From contig JANQPC010000037.1 in assembly GCA_028285485.1 (NCBI GenBank), positions 1 to 64,000 of the forward strand: DNA of 64,000 nucleotides. The letters are read 5' to 3'. Positions within the stretch are counted from its first letter, which is position 1. Each line of letters starts with the position of its first letter. The notes beneath the pieces are model-generated. The model did not search any database. It saw only the letters and a list, made by a program, of their open reading frames with translations, and was not told the origin of the DNA. A program made the position numbers and the translations under genes. Shown in pieces: positions 34,793-44,274 of this stretch. Origin of the DNA: Paracoccaceae bacterium. Its GTDB lineage: Bacteria > Pseudomonadota > Alphaproteobacteria > Rhodobacterales > Rhodobacteraceae.

Positions 34793-36979
34793 ATGGCCGA
34801 GCGATCGGCAACTGCCGCATGCAGTGCGGCGGTCTGTGGAATGGTGCGCATGTCCGAGTGGCGACAGCAGTATCGGCGAGTGTTCCCACGGAACGTGGGC
34901 TTTGTTGGAAGTTTTGAGCGTTTTTGGCCGAACCTGCGCACTGGTCTGGCCCGGCGCTATGCCGAAATCTGTGTCAATCATCGCCTTGTCGTGGGCGACC
35001 TTATCGTTACCGGGCTTGGTGCAGCGCTGACGGTCGTTTTGTTCGCGCAGATCGCGAACCGATCGCTTATCGATGCAGGCGCCTGGCCTTTTGTGCTGAC
35101 CGCGCTCGCGGTGGCGATACCCGTCTACCCGATCCTGGGCTTCTACCGGCGGCACACGCGCTCCACCTCTGTGGGCGATACGTTCATTGTCTCGCGCGGA
35201 ATCGGCATCACGGTTTTGCTGCAGGGCGCCATTCTCTATGCCCTGCCGGTGATGCCGCCGCTGCCGCTGGCGCTTTTTGCCATCGAATTCCTGGCGATCC
35301 TGCCGATGCTGCTTGCGCTGCGGCTGGCGGCGCGCCACCGCGAAGTCTTGCGCCGGATGGCGCGCATCCGGGCCACAAGCAATGTAGCCGATGACGAGCG
35401 AATGCGCGTGCTCTTGGTGGGAACGGGGCCAAGCTGCGATCTCTTCGTGCGCTCCACCCGCTCTCCGGCCTCGCGCTACAAACCCATCGGCATCATCGAT
35501 GACGCGCGCGATACGCTGGGGCTCGTGTTCCACGATGTGGATATCGTGGGATCGCTGCTCCGGCCCGAGCGGCTGGTGAAAACGCTCGACCGGCTCGATG
35601 TGCTGCCGAACCGGATTTATCTGACCGAACCCATCACGCATCTCGACAGCGAGGGCGTGCGCCAGGTCTTGCGCTGGGGCAAGGCCCACGGGGTGAGCGT
35701 GTCGCAGCTTCCGAACCTTGGTGAAGTGGATCCGGGCGGCGCCCCGGGCTTTGGCGAGCCACGCGCGGTGGATCCCGAAGAAGTGCTCGACCGCAATCAG
35801 AAGGTGGTGGAGCGCTCGCTCCTGCGCGAAACATTTTCGGACCGGCGGGTTCTGATCACCGGGGCGGGGGGATCGATTGGTGCCGAACTCAGCCGCCAGA
35901 TCGCCTCGTTCCAGCCGCGCGAACTGGTGCTGATCGAAGAATGCGAATTCAACGCCTACACCATCGATCAGGATCTTGAGCAGTACTTCCCGAATGTGCG
36001 CCGGAGGCTTCACCTTGCCAATATCCGCGATGCGAACCGGATCAACGGCATTTTCCAGCGGCATATGCCAGAGCTGGTCTTCAACGCCGCAGCGCTGAAA
36101 CATGTTCCGCTGGTGGAGATGAACCCGGCCGAAGGCGTGCTAACCAACGTGATCGGTACCCGGAATGTGGCGGATGCCGCGCGGGCCTATGGCGCGGCCG
36201 CGATGGTGCAGGTTTCCACTGACAAGGCGGTGAACACCAGCAACGCGATGGGCGCCACAAAGCGCGTGGCGGAGTTCTACGTTCAGGCGCAGGACAGGAT
36301 TACCAGCGAAACGGATGAGGCGACGCGCTTCTTCTCTGTTCGCTTCGGTAATGTTCTGGGGTCATCCGGATCGATCATCCCGCTCTTTCAGAAGCAGATC
36401 TCGCAAGGTGGCCCGCTTACCATCACCGATCCTGAAATGACGCGATATTTCATGACGCTGCGGGAAGCTGTTGAACTTACTCTCGTGGCAGCTGCCAAGG
36501 GGCTCGCGCAAAAAACAGGGCTTGGCCAGATCTTCGTGCTGGATATGGGCGAGCCGGTGAAGATCCTCGATATCGCGCATCGAATGATCCGTCTCGCGGG
36601 GCTGGAGGCGGGTAAGGATATCAAGATCGAAACGATTGGCATCCGCCCGGGCGAGAAGCTGTTCGAAGAGCTTTTCGATGCAACGGAGGAGCCGCTTGAT
36701 TGCGGGATGCCCAGTATCAAGGCGGCGGCGCCGGCGGGGGTTCCGATCTCGCGGTTGCGCCGGGCCATCCACAAGCTCGAAACCGCCGCGCTGCGCGGGG
36801 ATGATCATGGCGTGAAGGCCCTGATGCGCGATCTCGTGCCAGGGTATTCGAATGCATGCGGGGAGGATCACGCCCCTGCCAACGAGGCTTCGCGGCCCCG
36901 GCGCAAGCGCGCCAAGCATGCGTTTACAACGGTGCGCGGGCCGATGCCGGCCGCGGCGCGCCGGGAGCTGGGGCTATGA
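34793..36979 (+). CDS. Membrane-anchored nucleoside-diphosphate-sugar 4,6-dehydratase (CapD/WbpM/PglF class)
   Basis: 728 residues. About four membrane segments lie in the first 190 residues, then an N-terminal Rossmann-like domain (VLLVGTGPSCDLFVRS), then an extended SDR domain with GAGGSIGAELSRQI (about 357-370) and STDKAVNTSN-AMGATK (around residue 485), where Met replaces the usual catalytic Tyr, as in this large-dehydratase class. It converts UDP-GlcNAc or similar to a 4-keto-6-deoxy sugar, substrate for the DegT aminotransferase. The C-terminal 60 residues are basic. The start may instead be ATG 34850. It overlaps the next gene by ATGA. Confidence 0.93.
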   Translation: MAERSATAACSAAVCGMVRMSEWRQQYRRVFPRNVGFVGSFERFWPNLRTGLARRYAEICVNHRLVVGDLIVTGLGAALTVVLFAQIANRSLIDAGAWPFVLTALAVAIPVYPILGFYRRHTRSTSVGDTFIVSRGIGITVLLQGAILYALPVMPPLPLALFAIEFLAILPMLLALRLAARHREVLRRMARIRATSNVADDERMRVLLVGTGPSCDLFVRSTRSPASRYKPIGIIDDARDTLGLVFHDVDIVGSLLRPERLVKTLDRLDVLPNRIYLTEPITHLDSEGVRQVLRWGKAHGVSVSQLPNLGEVDPGGAPGFGEPRAVDPEEVLDRNQKVVERSLLRETFSDRRVLITGAGGSIGAELSRQIASFQPRELVLIEECEFNAYTIDQDLEQYFPNVRRRLHLANIRDANRINGIFQRHMPELVFNAAALKHVPLVEMNPAEGVLTNVIGTRNVADAARAYGAAAMVQVSTDKAVNTSNAMGATKRVAEFYVQAQDRITSETDEATRFFSVRFGNVLGSSGSIIPLFQKQISQGGPLTITDPEMTRYFMTLREAVELTLVAAAKGLAQKTGLGQIFVLDMGEPVKILDIAHRMIRLAGLEAGKDIKIETIGIRPGEKLFEELFDATEEPLDCGMPSIKAAAPAGVPISRLRRAIHKLETAALRGDDHGVKALMRDLVPGYSNACGEDHAPANEASRPRRKRAKHAFTTVRGPMPAAARRELGL

Positions 36980-38205
36980 CCGCCCTGCGGGCCATGCCCG
37001 ATGCGCAGCACGTCGTCGTGATCGGCGGGTTTGGCCGTTCGCTTGTGAACTTCCGGCTGGGCCTGATGAAACGCATGCGTGGGAACGGGCACCGCGTGAC
37101 GGCCATTGCACCCGAGCTTGACCTGGCATCTCAGAAGGCGCTCGAGGCGGAAGACATCGATTGGCATCTGGTGCCGCTGCAGCGCACGGGGCTGAACCCG
37201 GTGGCCGATCTGCGCACGCTTTTCGCGCTTTACCGGTTTCTTCGTGCCGCGCGGCCCGACACGGTTCTGGCCTATACGATGAAGCCAATCGTTTACGGAT
37301 GCCTGGCGGCGCGGCTGGCGGGCGTTTCCCGCAGCTTCGCGCTATTCACAGGCCTCGGTTACGCCTTTATCGAAGCCCAGCCTGCGGGGCGGCGCCGGCT
37401 GGTGCGCGATACCGCCGTGATCTTGCACAAGATTGCCCTGCGGCGGATCACGGGCGCGTTTTGCTACAACAGTGCCGAGCGGCAGGACATCCGCCGCTTC
37501 GGGCTGATCCCGGTGGGTACGCCGCTGATCGATGTGAACGGCACCGGCGTTGACACAAGCCATTTCGCCCCCACCCCCGCGCCTGTGCGCCCGGTGCGCT
37601 TTCTCTTCGTTGGTCGCCTTTTGCGCAGCAAGGGGCTGGAGGTTCTGGCCGATGCGGCGCGCCGCCTTCGGCAGGCGGGAGCGGCCTTTGAGCTTGAAAT
37701 CCTCGGGCCGTTTGACAGCAACCCTGATGCGATTGCTCGCGATCAGGTGATGGCCTGGGCCGAAGAGGGCCTCTTCACCTATGCGGGCGCAACCGAAGAC
37801 GTGCGCCCCTATCTGGCACGCGCGAGCGTGTTCGTGCTGCCGACAATGCTGCGCGAAGGGGTGCCGCGCACAATCCTTGAAGCGATGGCCATGGCCCGGC
37901 CGGTGATTACCACCGATGCACCGGGCTGCGGTGAAACCATCGAAGACGGCGTGTCTGGCAGGGTCGTGCCCCAGGGCGATGCCGAGGCTCTGGCCGGGGC
38001 GATGGGCAGGTTCATCGAGCGCCCGGAAGAGATTGGCGTGATGGGCGATGCTGCGCGGGCCCGCGTTGTTGCCCGAAACGATGTGCACGCGATCAATCGT
38101 CAGCTTCTTGAGGCGATGGGTCTTGAAGCGGGCGCCGCGGCCCCGCCCGTTTCGCAGAGCGCCGGTGTCCCGGCGCAGGCCACAGCTTTCCGGAGCCTTG
38201 CATGA
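36976..38205 (+). CDS. Glycosyltransferase family 4 (PglA-like)
   Basis: 409 residues with GT-B layout: VVVIGGFGRSLVNFRLGLM at the start, GLGYAFIE and VNGTGVDTSHF in the middle, then FVGRLLRSKGLEVLADA and LREGVPRTILEAMAMARPVITTDAPG with the EX7E motif. This pattern is typical of enzymes such as PglA that add the second sugar to a lipid-linked bacillosamine-type acceptor. The start overlaps the dehydratase stop, fitting a role right after chain initiation. Confidence 0.9.
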   Translation: MTALRAMPDAQHVVVIGGFGRSLVNFRLGLMKRMRGNGHRVTAIAPELDLASQKALEAEDIDWHLVPLQRTGLNPVADLRTLFALYRFLRAARPDTVLAYTMKPIVYGCLAARLAGVSRSFALFTGLGYAFIEAQPAGRRRLVRDTAVILHKIALRRITGAFCYNSAERQDIRRFGLIPVGTPLIDVNGTGVDTSHFAPTPAPVRPVRFLFVGRLLRSKGLEVLADAARRLRQAGAAFELEILGPFDSNPDAIARDQVMAWAEEGLFTYAGATEDVRPYLARASVFVLPTMLREGVPRTILEAMAMARPVITTDAPGCGETIEDGVSGRVVPQGDAEALAGAMGRFIERPEEIGVMGDAARARVVARNDVHAINRQLLEAMGLEAGAAAPPVSQSAGVPAQATAFRSLA

Positions 38206-38247
38206 GCGCGCGTGCATTCAGATCGCCGCCACGCGGAGGGGCGCGGT

Positions 38248-39864
38248 ATGGCTAACCTGGCCGGATACGGCGCAGCTCCGCCGGAGGCGCGATCGCGCGC
38301 GAGCACGCGCTACGCCTCGGCGCTGGCGGCGGCCGCCGTATTCGGCGTGCTGCTCTTCTGCCTGTTCGGCAGATTGATGGATTTCGGGATTCGCAGGGAC
38401 GAGATGCTGTTTGTCGCGCCTGCCGAACTCATAGGCACATGGGCGCTGTATAAGGACTACTTCTACAATCACGTCCCCTACACGGCCTGGCTCTTTCAGG
38501 GCGCGCACGCGGTTGTCGGGGATCTGGGGCTTTTATTCAGCGCGCGCCTTGTGGTGTTTGGCGGCTGGCTCCTGCTTCTCGGGGCGATGGCCTGGGGCGT
38601 TTGGCACATCTCGGGTTCGATGCTGCTTGCGGCCGTTTCCGCGCTCTTTTTGATCACAAACGATACGCTGCTGGCCCAGGCCGGGATGGCGGCCTCGAAC
38701 AACCTCTTGCCGCTTGCCGTCGCCACTCTGGCGATCGGGCTGTTTCTTGGCGAGACCGTGCGCGGGCGTGCCCGCCCGGGCCGGATGTTCGCCGTTGGGC
38801 TTCTTCTTGCGGTGGCCGTGGGCATGAAGGTGAGTGCCGCGGCCTTCGTTGTGCCGATTGCGCTGGCAATGCTTTTTGTTCCGGCGCGGCTGGGCGTGCT
38901 TTCACGGCTGCGCCATGCGGTGGTTCCAATGGCGCTGGGCGGGATCATCGGCGGGGCGCCCTTGTTCTTCCTGCTATCGCAAATGCCGGATGTGTTCGTG
39001 GCCCATGTCGTGGGCTTCCATACCGGCCCGCATGTGGCCTACTGGCAGGCCCTTGCGGAGACCGAGCCGCAACTGGCCCTGTCGCTTGCGGGCAAGCTGA
39101 AGCTTGCATATGCGAACTGGCTGGCGGGAAGCGCGCTGCTGCTTTGGGTGATTGCGCTCGCCGGCCTTGCGCTTCTATGGCGCGCCACAGGGCGGGTGAC
39201 CGCCGGCGGCCTTGGCGTGGTGGCCGCGCTTCTGGCTGCCGCGGCGGCGATGAGTTTCCTGCCCACGCCCGGCTTCGATCAATACTATGCTCTGCCGCTG
39301 ATCGTGATGCCCTTTGCCGCCGCGGTTCTGGTGCGCCAGCTTGGCGAGGCCGAGCGGGCTAGCCTTGCGCCCATGCTCGGCGCAGCGGCGCTTTTGATGC
39401 TGGCCCTCGGTGCCCCGCGCCTGGCGCCCGGCGGCGTGACCATGGCGACGAACCAGCCCACGGAGGTTCAGCGCTTCGTTGCCGGCGGTGCGGCGTTGCG
39501 CGAGGTGATGGCGGCAGAGGGCCTGGCGGAGGGCAAGGTGGCCACGCTGATGCCGCTTTACCCGCTTGAAGCCGGTTTGGCGGTGTACCCTGAGCTCGCC
39601 ACCGGCCAGTTCGCGTATCGGATCGCGCCGTTTATCGAGCCCGAGCTTGCCCGGCATTACGTGCTGGCCGGTTCGGAGGCGATGATCGCGCGGTTCGAGG
39701 CCGAGCCGCCCGCGGCGCTGCTGCTGGGCTACGAGCCTGCGCTGGAGGCGCCATTGCGCCAATGGGCCATTGAGGCCGGGTACGTTCCGCGCGACGTGCC
39801 GTTTTTGAACAACCGATACGGGCGGGGCGAGGTGTTCCTGCCGCCCGAGGCTGCGAACCGATGA
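38248..39864 (+). CDS. Polytopic membrane glycosyltransferase (GT-C, PMT/ArnT-like)
   Basis: 538 residues with about 11-12 membrane segments. The first loop has RRDEMLFVAPAELI followed by DYFYNHVPYTAWLF, the acidic-loop arrangement of GT-C enzymes that use polyprenyl-phosphate sugar donors (Asp-Glu after TM1). The C-terminal 130 residues form a soluble domain. The ATG at 38248 with GGAGGGG upstream is chosen over 38212. With the GtrB-like GT2 at 44.3 kb it could add a side-chain sugar in the periplasm. Confidence 0.75.
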   Translation: MANLAGYGAAPPEARSRASTRYASALAAAAVFGVLLFCLFGRLMDFGIRRDEMLFVAPAELIGTWALYKDYFYNHVPYTAWLFQGAHAVVGDLGLLFSARLVVFGGWLLLLGAMAWGVWHISGSMLLAAVSALFLITNDTLLAQAGMAASNNLLPLAVATLAIGLFLGETVRGRARPGRMFAVGLLLAVAVGMKVSAAAFVVPIALAMLFVPARLGVLSRLRHAVVPMALGGIIGGAPLFFLLSQMPDVFVAHVVGFHTGPHVAYWQALAETEPQLALSLAGKLKLAYANWLAGSALLLWVIALAGLALLWRATGRVTAGGLGVVAALLAAAAAMSFLPTPGFDQYYALPLIVMPFAAAVLVRQLGEAERASLAPMLGAAALLMLALGAPRLAPGGVTMATNQPTEVQRFVAGGAALREVMAAEGLAEGKVATLMPLYPLEAGLAVYPELATGQFAYRIAPFIEPELARHYVLAGSEAMIARFEAEPPAALLLGYEPALEAPLRQWAIEAGYVPRDVPFLNNRYGRGEVFLPPEAANR

Positions 39865-39956
39865 GACCCGCAGCCTATCGCACAGTGGCCCAGCGGGGCC
39901 AAACCACGCGGCGCTCACCGACGCCGCGCATTGACGAGTGAAAAAGGACGAAACAC

Positions 39957-40763
39957 ATGAAAACTGTTCTTCTTGCAGGGGGCCTTGGGTCACGACTGGC
40001 CGAAGAAACGGTCAGCATCCCCAAGCCCATGGTGGAAGTCGGGGGCAGGCCGATCATTGCCCGCGTCATGGATATCTACAGCCATTTCGGACATCACGAT
40101 TTCATTGTCGCAGCGGGCTATAAGTCCCTGATCCTAAAAAAGTTCTTTTCCGACTATCACCTGATTTCCAACAATATCACCGTGTCGCTCGACAGCGGGA
40201 AGATGACGCTTGTGCCAACGCAGCCCGATACATGGCGGGTTTCGGTTGTGGATACCGGGCCCACCACCATGACGAGCGGACGGATCCGCAGGTTGCGCGA
40301 CTGGCTCGATGGCGAGACCTTCATGTGCACCTACTCGGACGGGCTTGGAAACATCGATATCGATGCGCTTCTTGCCTTCCACCGCTCGCACGGGAAGCTC
40401 GCCACCGTGACGGCGGTGCAGCCACCGGCGCGTTTCGGCAATATCGAACTCAAAGGATCGCGCGTGGATGCATTCACCGAGAAGGTGCAGCGCCACGACA
40501 CCTGGATCAACGGGGGCTTCTTCGTGTTCGAGCCAGGCGTGCTTGATTACATGGTGGATGACAATGAGCCGCTTGAGAAAACGCCGCTGACGCAGATTGC
40601 CAAGGATGGCGAACTGATGGCCCACCGCCACACCGGGTTCTGGCATCCGATGGACACGGTGCGTGACCGGAACTCGCTCAACGCACTTAGCGAGGAAAGC
40701 CCGCCGCCCTGGCTTCAGTTTGACGAAGTGGATGCCCGCAACGTCCACGAAATCGCGATCTGA
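39957..40763 (+). CDS. rfbF: Glucose-1-phosphate cytidylyltransferase
   Basis: 268 residues. LAGGLGSRLAEETVSIPKPMVEVGG is the RfbF nucleotidyltransferase start; MCTYSDGLGNIDI has the metal-binding Asp; WINGGFFVFEPGVLDY and GFWHPMDTVRDRNSL are family signatures. It makes CDP-glucose from CTP and glucose-1-phosphate, the entry to CDP-3,6-dideoxyhexoses. An AAGGACG Shine-Dalgarno precedes the ATG. It is first in the rfbF-rfbG-rfbH-reductase run. Confidence 0.95.
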   Translation: MKTVLLAGGLGSRLAEETVSIPKPMVEVGGRPIIARVMDIYSHFGHHDFIVAAGYKSLILKKFFSDYHLISNNITVSLDSGKMTLVPTQPDTWRVSVVDTGPTTMTSGRIRRLRDWLDGETFMCTYSDGLGNIDIDALLAFHRSHGKLATVTAVQPPARFGNIELKGSRVDAFTEKVQRHDTWINGGFFVFEPGVLDYMVDDNEPLEKTPLTQIAKDGELMAHRHTGFWHPMDTVRDRNSLNALSEESPPPWLQFDEVDARNVHEIAI

Positions 40764-40773
40764 GGGGGCAGCG

Positions 40774-41937
40774 GTGTTGCACGCCTCCCATCCGCCGTTT
40801 TCGGGCGCCTTTGCAGGGCGCCGGGTGCTTTTGACCGGGCATACCGGCTTTAAGGGCGGTTGGGCGGCGACCTGGCTTTCCGAACTGGGGGCCGAGGTGA
40901 CCGGGCTTGCGCTGCCGCCCGAGCCGGGCCCAAGCCTTTTTGAGGCCGGCGGGATCGGGGCGCTGCTTGACAGCCGGATCGCGGATATTTCTGACAGGAT
41001 GGCGCTCAACCGGGCGCTCGCCGATGTGGATGCCGAGATCGTCATCCACATGGCTGCGCAGCCCTTAGTGCGCCGGTCCTACCGCGAACCGGTGGAGACG
41101 ATTGCGACAAACACCCTGGGCACCGCGCATGTGCTCGAAGCTGCACGGGCGATGCCGTCGCTTAGGGCCGTGATCGTTGTGACCAGTGACAAGTGTTACG
41201 AGAACAACGGCTGGGTGTGGGGATACAGGGAAAGTGATGCGCTGGGCGGGGACGATCCCTACAGCGCTTCGAAGGGCTGTACCGAGATCGTGGCGGCGGC
41301 CTACGGCAAATCTTTCTTCAACCGGCCCGGCGGGCCGCGCCTGGCAACGGTTCGCGCCGGGAACGTGTTTGGCGGCGGGGATTGGGGCGAAGATCGGCTG
41401 GTGCCCGACATCATGCGCGCCCAGGCCGCCGGGGCGCCGATCACCATTCGCAATCCCGAAAGCGTTCGCCCGTGGCAGCACGTCCTTGAGCCGATTGCGG
41501 GCTATCTGATGGTAGCCGCGCGGCTTGCCCAGGGCGATGAGCGGTGCGCCGGGGCTTGGAACTTCGGGCCTGATGCCGAAAGCACGGTGACGGTGCGCAA
41601 GTTGACCGAGCGCCTCTCCGCCGCCTGGGGGGAGGGCGCGCCCGAGATCGTTTACGGCCGCGCGGCTGCCGACGAGGCGCTTCACGAGGCGCAGGTTCTG
41701 CGGCTCGACAGTACGAAGGCAAAGGTGGGCCTTGGCTGGCGCCCGGAGCTTTCCTTGCCCGAAGCGATCAGGCTGACAGTGGAGTGGTACCAGACCTTCG
41801 CGGCGGGTGGCGATTGCGCCCGCCTCACGCGCCAACAGATCAACAACTACACCGCAGCACTCTCGCAGACCGCGGGGGGATCGCCCGTGCCGCCCGCTGC
41901 ACCCATGACCCATCGCCAAACCGAGGAAACCGCCTGA
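40774..41937 (+). CDS. rfbG: CDP-glucose 4,6-dehydratase
   Basis: 387 residues. VLLTGHTGFKGGWAATWL is the RfbG-specific NAD-binding start; HMAAQPLVRRSYREPVET, VVTSDKCYEN and YSASK (catalytic Tyr/Lys) are present, and VRAGNVFGGGDWGEDRLVPD is a clear family signature. It converts CDP-glucose to CDP-4-keto-6-deoxyglucose. The GTG start at 40774 follows TGAGGGGG and lies 10 bp after rfbF. Confidence 0.95.
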   Translation: MLHASHPPFSGAFAGRRVLLTGHTGFKGGWAATWLSELGAEVTGLALPPEPGPSLFEAGGIGALLDSRIADISDRMALNRALADVDAEIVIHMAAQPLVRRSYREPVETIATNTLGTAHVLEAARAMPSLRAVIVVTSDKCYENNGWVWGYRESDALGGDDPYSASKGCTEIVAAAYGKSFFNRPGGPRLATVRAGNVFGGGDWGEDRLVPDIMRAQAAGAPITIRNPESVRPWQHVLEPIAGYLMVAARLAQGDERCAGAWNFGPDAESTVTVRKLTERLSAAWGEGAPEIVYGRAAADEALHEAQVLRLDSTKAKVGLGWRPELSLPEAIRLTVEWYQTFAAGGDCARLTRQQINNYTAALSQTAGGSPVPPAAPMTHRQTEETA

Positions 41938-41980
41938 CAGGGGCAATCGAGACGTAAGCGTAACAAGTAGGAAGCCGGAT

Positions 41981-43228
41981 ATGAGAGTGAATTACGGCCA
42001 AACCGTTCACGGCGAGGAAGAGATCGCTGCCGTGGTGGAGGTGCTGCGAACCTCAACGCAGATGGGTGCCAAGGTGCGCCAGATGCAAAGCGAGGTTTCG
42101 GCCCTTTTCGACAAGGCGCACGGGATCATGGTGAACTCGGGCTCCTCGGCAAATTACCTTGCCGTCGAAATCCTCGATCTGCCCAAGGGCAGCGAAGTGA
42201 TCACGCCCGCGCTGACCTTTGCCACGACCGTGGCGCCGCTGGTGCGGCAGGGGCTTGTGCCCGCCTTCGTGGATGTTGAGCCAGGAACCTACAACATCGA
42301 TGTTGCGGCGATTGAAGAGATGATCTCGCCCAAGACCAGCGCCGTGATGATCCCTTCGCTGATCGGCAATCTGCCGGATTGGCGCGCGGTGCGTGAGATC
42401 GCCGATACCCATGGCTTGCGCGTGATCGAGGATAGCGCCGATACGCTAGGCGCCACCATCGAGGGCGCCAGCACGGGGCGGTATTCCGATGTCTCCACCA
42501 CAAGTTTCTACGGCTCCCATGTTATCAACGGGGCCGGCAATGGCGGGATGCTGTGCGTTAATGACGATGAGCTTGCCCGCAAGGCGCTGCTGCTCAGGTC
42601 CTGGGGCAGAAGCTCTTCTCTGTTCGTTGAAAGTGAGAAGATCGAGAACCGCTTCAACGTGTCTCTGGACGGAATTGATTATGACGCGAAGTTCCTCTTC
42701 GAGGATCTTGGATATAATCTGGAACCCTCCGAGATCAGCGCCGCATTCGGGTTGGTTCAGCTTGGGCGGCTGGATGGCAATATCGCCGCGCGGGAGCATA
42801 ACTTCGGCGCGCATGTTTCCTTCTTCAAGCAATATGAAGACTGGTTCGAACTGCCCCGCCAGTTGCCGGGATCGCGCACGGGATGGCTGGCCTTCCCGTT
42901 GACGATAAGGGCAGACGCCCCGTTCACGCGCACCGAACTGCAGATCTTCCTCGAACGGGCGGATATTCAGACGCGGCCCGTTTTCACCGGGAACATCCTG
43001 CGCCAGCCGGCAATGAAATCGGTCACGTCCAGATCCCGCGCCGGTGGCTACCCCGAAGCCGATCGGGTGATGCGGGGCGGGATCCTGCTGGCCTGTCATC
43101 ACGGGCTGACGGAGGCGCATCTCGATTACATGCACACGGTCTTCCACGATTTCGCGGCCCGGGTTCGGGCCGGGGGCGGGGGGCCTGTAGCCGGGCGCGC
43201 GCCCGCGCCGGAAACGGCGGTTTCCTGA
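41981..43228 (+). CDS. RfbH/ColD-like PMP-dependent sugar 3-dehydratase
   Basis: 415 residues, DegT-fold. His180 (SFYGSHVINGAGNGG) takes the place of the PLP lysine, the mark of C3-dehydratases such as RfbH (E1) and ColD. However, the four [2Fe-2S] cysteines of E1 are absent: the aligned positions are Ala153 (EDSADTLG), Ser211, Ser213 and Ile221. So it cannot carry that cluster and may work like ColD, by dehydration and deamination without a reductase partner. The product would be CDP-4-keto-3,6-dideoxyglucose. AGGAAG precedes the ATG. Confidence 0.9.
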   Translation: MRVNYGQTVHGEEEIAAVVEVLRTSTQMGAKVRQMQSEVSALFDKAHGIMVNSGSSANYLAVEILDLPKGSEVITPALTFATTVAPLVRQGLVPAFVDVEPGTYNIDVAAIEEMISPKTSAVMIPSLIGNLPDWRAVREIADTHGLRVIEDSADTLGATIEGASTGRYSDVSTTSFYGSHVINGAGNGGMLCVNDDELARKALLLRSWGRSSSLFVESEKIENRFNVSLDGIDYDAKFLFEDLGYNLEPSEISAAFGLVQLGRLDGNIAAREHNFGAHVSFFKQYEDWFELPRQLPGSRTGWLAFPLTIRADAPFTRTELQIFLERADIQTRPVFTGNILRQPAMKSVTSRSRAGGYPEADRVMRGGILLACHHGLTEAHLDYMHTVFHDFAARVRAGGGGPVAGRAPAPETAVS

Positions 43229-43311
43229 TGGCCAGCGCGCTGCATATGGCTTGGCGGCACGCGCGGGCGGGCGCGCTCCGCGCGCGCGTGCCGGGTTTGG
43301 GAGCGGGGTAG

Positions 43312-44274
43312 ATGGCGCGCATTCTCATCACCGGCGGCAATGGCTTTATCGGCGCGGAACTTGCGCGCCGCTGCGTTGCGCGCGGGGATGAGGTGACGGT
43401 GCTGGTGCGCCCGGAATCGGATGTTACGCGGCTTTCGGGCTGCTTCGGCGATCTTCGGTGCCACCGCGTGCGGCTGGAAGACCGCGATGCGCTTGCCGGG
43501 GTTTTTGCCGCCGCGCGCCCCGAAACCGTGTTTCATCTGGCCGCCACAACGCGGTTTGAAACCGATCCCGCGCTTGGCGATCTCGACCGGGCGGTTGAAT
43601 GCAATGTCACCCCACTGTTCCGCGTTGTTCAGGCGGCGGCGACGGCGGCGGAACCGCCCAAGCGATTTATTCGCACCGGCACGATCGCCGAATACGGTGA
43701 GATCGAAGCGCCCTTCTCGGAAGCGGCGCGGGAGGCGCCCACATCCGTTTATGGCGCCGCGCAGGTTGCGGGCACGCAGTTTCTCTGCGCGCTCAGGGCC
43801 CGGCTTCCCTTTCCCGCGGTGACCGCCCGATTGGCGCTGACCTATGGCCCCGGGCAATCGCAGGAATTCATGGTGCCCGGCACCATCCGGGCGCTACTTT
43901 CCGGGGCGCAGGCGGAGCTGCGCCGCCCCGCCGACCGGCGCGACCTGATCCATGTGGATGATGCCGTTTCGGGCCTTTTGGCCGTGGAAGCAGGAGCCGA
44001 GACCTGCCCGCCGGTGATCAACATCGCCTCGGGCCATCACCATTCGATCCTATCGGTTGCGTTTTTGATCGCGCGCCGGCTCGGCCGTGATGTCGATGCC
44101 TTGCTGCTGGGCGCGCAGGACGAGGAGGTAACCCTTTGCTGCGATCCGGCCCTTGCGGCGAAAACGCTGGGCTGGGCGGCAAAGATCGGGCTTGAGACGG
44201 GGCTTGAACGCACCGTGGATTGGGAAGCCGCAAACTGGAGCGCCGCGCCCGGGGCCCTGGGGGGCGTTGCATGA
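43312..44274 (+). CDS. NAD(P)-dependent sugar reductase/epimerase (CDP-dideoxyhexose reductase-like)
   Basis: 320 residues, extended SDR: ITGGNGFIGAEL at the N-terminus, FHLAATTRFE, RLALTYGPGQ and RDLIHVDDAVSGLL. Position after rfbF-rfbG-rfbH suggests the last step, reduction of the 4-keto group to CDP-paratose, abequose or similar. The active-site YxxxK reads Y147-GAA-Q151, so the usual Lys is Gln, which is odd for an SDR. It overlaps the GT2 gene by ATGA. Confidence 0.82.
   Translation: MARILITGGNGFIGAELARRCVARGDEVTVLVRPESDVTRLSGCFGDLRCHRVRLEDRDALAGVFAAARPETVFHLAATTRFETDPALGDLDRAVECNVTPLFRVVQAAATAAEPPKRFIRTGTIAEYGEIEAPFSEAAREAPTSVYGAAQVAGTQFLCALRARLPFPAVTARLALTYGPGQSQEFMVPGTIRALLSGAQAELRRPADRRDLIHVDDAVSGLLAVEAGAETCPPVINIASGHHHSILSVAFLIARRLGRDVDALLLGAQDEEVTLCCDPALAAKTLGWAAKIGLETGLERTVDWEAANWSAAPGALGGVA

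Noticed and set aside
34661..36103. Minus-strand open frame of 480 codons starting opposite the dehydratase gene
   Set aside because: Antisense of the membrane-anchored 4,6-dehydratase; no motifs.
36976..38247. Possibility that the 38.2-kb membrane protein is the O-antigen ligase or polymerase
   Set aside because: The acidic residues after the first membrane segment and the soluble C-terminal domain fit GT-C glycosyltransferases better; a Wzy-like gene is present at 51.7 kb.
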